From Streptomyces sp. WAC06614 (GTDB lineage: Bacteria > Actinomycetota > Actinomycetes > Streptomycetales > Streptomycetaceae), in the NCBI RefSeq assembly GCF_003949795.1, contig NZ_RPRY01000004.1:1-64000 (forward strand): a stretch of 64,000 nt of DNA. The letters run 5' to 3'. Shown here in pieces: positions 62,881 to 64,000 of the stretch. Position 1 is the first letter of the stretch. Every line of letters starts with the position of its first letter. A program made the position numbers and the translations under genes. The notes under the pieces are model-generated. The model saw only the letters and a list, made by a program, of their open reading frames with translations. It ran no database searches and was not told where the DNA came from.

Positions 62881-64000
62881 TGATCAACGATCCCGTTCCC
62901 GACACGTTCGAGGACACCCCCGCCAAGGACCGCGATCCCGACTGGTTCAAGCGGGCGGTGTTCTACGAGGTCCTCGTCCGCTCCTTCCACGACAGCAACG
63001 GAGACGGCGTCGGCGACCTGAGGGGCCTGACGGCCAAGCTGGACTATCTCCAGTGGCTGGGCGTCGACTGCCTGTGGCTGCCGCCGTTCTTCGCGTCGCC
63101 GCTGCGCGACGGCGGCTACGACGTCGCCGACTACACCTCGGTGCTGCCCGAGTTCGGCGACCTCGCCGACTTCGTGGAGTTCGTGGACGCCGCCCACCAG
63201 CGCGGCATGCGGGTGATCATCGACTTCGTGATGAACCACACGAGCGACCAGCACGAGTGGTTCCAGCAGTCCCGCAAGGACCCGGACGGGCCGTACGGCG
63301 ACTACTACATGTGGGCCGACAACGACAAGCAGTACCAGGACGCCCGCATCATCTTTGTCGACACGGAGACCTCGAACTGGACGTACGACCCGGTGCGCAA
63401 GCAGTACTACTGGCACCGGTTCTTCTCCCACCAGCCGGACCTCAACTACGAGAACCCGGCCGTCCAGGAGGAGATCATCTCGGCCCTGCGCTTCTGGCTG
63501 GACCTCGGCATCGACGGGTTCCGGCTGGACGCGGTGCCGTACCTGTTCGCCGAGGAGGGCACCAACTGCGAGAACCTCCCCCGGACCCACAGCTTCCTCA
63601 AGCGGGTCCGGGCCGAGATCGACGCGCACTACCCGGACACGGTGCTGCTCGCCGAGGCCAACCAGTGGCCCGAGGACGTGGTCGACTACTTCGGCGACTA
63701 CGCCCGCGGCGGCGACGAGTGCCACATGGCGTTCCACTTCCCGGTGATGCCGCGCATCTTCATGGCGGTGCGAAGAGAGTCGCGCTACCCGGTCTCCGAG
63801 ATCCTCGCCAAGACCCCGCAGATCCCCGAGCGCTGCCAGTGGGGCATCTTCCTGCGCAACCACGACGAGCTCACCCTCGAAATGGTCACGGACGAAGAGC
63901 GGGACTACATGTACGCCGAGTACGCCAAGGACCCGCGGATGCGGGCCAACATCGGCATCCGGCGCCGGCTCGCCCCGCTCCTCGACAACGACCGGCACCA
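62877..64000 (+). CDS. treS: Trehalose synthase TreS (partial, cut by right edge)
   Basis: The first 374 codons of a GH13 enzyme that interconverts trehalose and maltose. The N-terminus has [20 protein letters not shown], characteristic of TreS, then barrel motifs [15 protein letters not shown], nucleophile Asp in [13 protein letters not shown], acid Glu in [13 protein letters not shown] and FLRNHDELT. The start ATG at 62877 overlaps the glgE stop as ATGA; a second ATG follows immediately. A full TreS is about 560-600 residues, so roughly 200 are missing at the window end. With GlgE it forms the TreS-Pep2-GlgE route from trehalose to alpha-glucan. Confidence 0.94.
   Translation, partial: MMINDPVPDTFEDTPAKDRDPDWFKRAVFYEVLVRSFHDSNGDGVGDLRGLTAKLDYLQWLGVDCLWLPPFFASPLRDGGYDVADYTSVLPEFGDLADFVEFVDAAHQRGMRVIIDFVMNHTSDQHEWFQQSRKDPDGPYGDYYMWADNDKQYQDARIIFVDTETSNWTYDPVRKQYYWHRFFSHQPDLNYENPAVQEEIISALRFWLDLGIDGFRLDAVPYLFAEEGTNCENLPRTHSFLKRVRAEIDAHYPDTVLLAEANQWPEDVVDYFGDYARGGDECHMAFHFPVMPRIFMAVRRESRYPVSEILAKTPQIPERCQWGIFLRNHDELTLEMVTDEERDYMYAEYAKDPRMRANIGIRRRLAPLLDNDRH

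Overview
The window is a 64-kb piece of a Streptomyces-type chromosome. The DNA is very GC-rich, third codon positions are almost always G or C, GTG and TTG starts are frequent, and I found no TTA codon used in a recognised gene. The gene set is also typical: a five-gene peptide ABC transporter, SseB-like proteins, a cobalt ECF transporter, an RsbW-like ATPase, an EF-hand protein and a GlgE maltosyltransferase. From memory, much of the order (peptide transporter, gcv genes, EF-hand, L,D-transpeptidases, glgX, M4 protease, glgP/glgE/treS) resembles the central chromosome of S. coelicolor. The stretches at about 17-20 kb, 21-23 kb and 36-54 kb look accessory by comparison. No tRNA, rRNA, insertion sequence, prophage or CRISPR array was found.

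Layout. 0-8 kb: a thioesterase and a TRIC-type channel, then a minus-strand dipeptide/oligopeptide ABC operon (permease, lipoprotein, permease, two ATPases). 8.5-11.2 kb: two SseB-like proteins, a block of four interspersed repeats and a P-loop ATPase. 11.4-16.2 kb: a tandem glycine riboswitch followed by gcvT, gcvH and glyA, then sdaA, which together catabolise and interconvert glycine and serine. 16.3-20.5 kb: a lipoprotein, then a cobalamin riboswitch driving cbiM-cbiN-cbiQ-cbiO, and a PadR regulator. 20.5-23 kb: an EF-hand protein divergent from a two-gene natural-product operon. That operon encodes a cyclodipeptide synthase (NYH subfamily) and a P450 closely resembling CYP121 of Mycobacterium tuberculosis, so the predicted product is a mycocyclosin-like crosslinked cyclo(Tyr-Tyr). 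This is the most notable system in the window.

23-32 kb: an envelope region with a YVTN propeller lipoprotein coupled to a polysaccharide-deacetylase-like lipoprotein, an RsbW-like ATPase, an enoyl-CoA hydratase, and two paralogous L,D-transpeptidases flanking a secreted SpaA-fold protein with a histidine-rich tail. 32-36 kb: glgX with an N-terminal repeat extension, and a membrane Ser/Thr kinase. 36-54 kb: a probable exopolysaccharide locus (flippase, polysaccharide co-polymerase with a degenerate P-loop, glycosyltransferases, Wzy-like polymerase, acetyltransferase, GDP-fucose synthesis genes gmd and fcl, initiating sugar-phosphate transferase). Embedded in it are a cytidylyltransferase/CDP-alcohol phosphotransferase pair, an MFS/MarR pair and a large secreted propeller/LamG protein. 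54.6-57.6 kb: a secreted M4 metalloprotease and a small exported protein. 57.7-64 kb: alpha-glucan phosphorylase divergent from glgE-treS, the GlgE alpha-glucan/trehalose pathway; treS runs off the right edge.

At the left edge lies a perfect 60-bp inverted repeat that includes the 3' end of the first gene. It is either a large hairpin or a fold-back assembly artefact. All calls are from reading the sequence and from recalled family knowledge; no searches were run.
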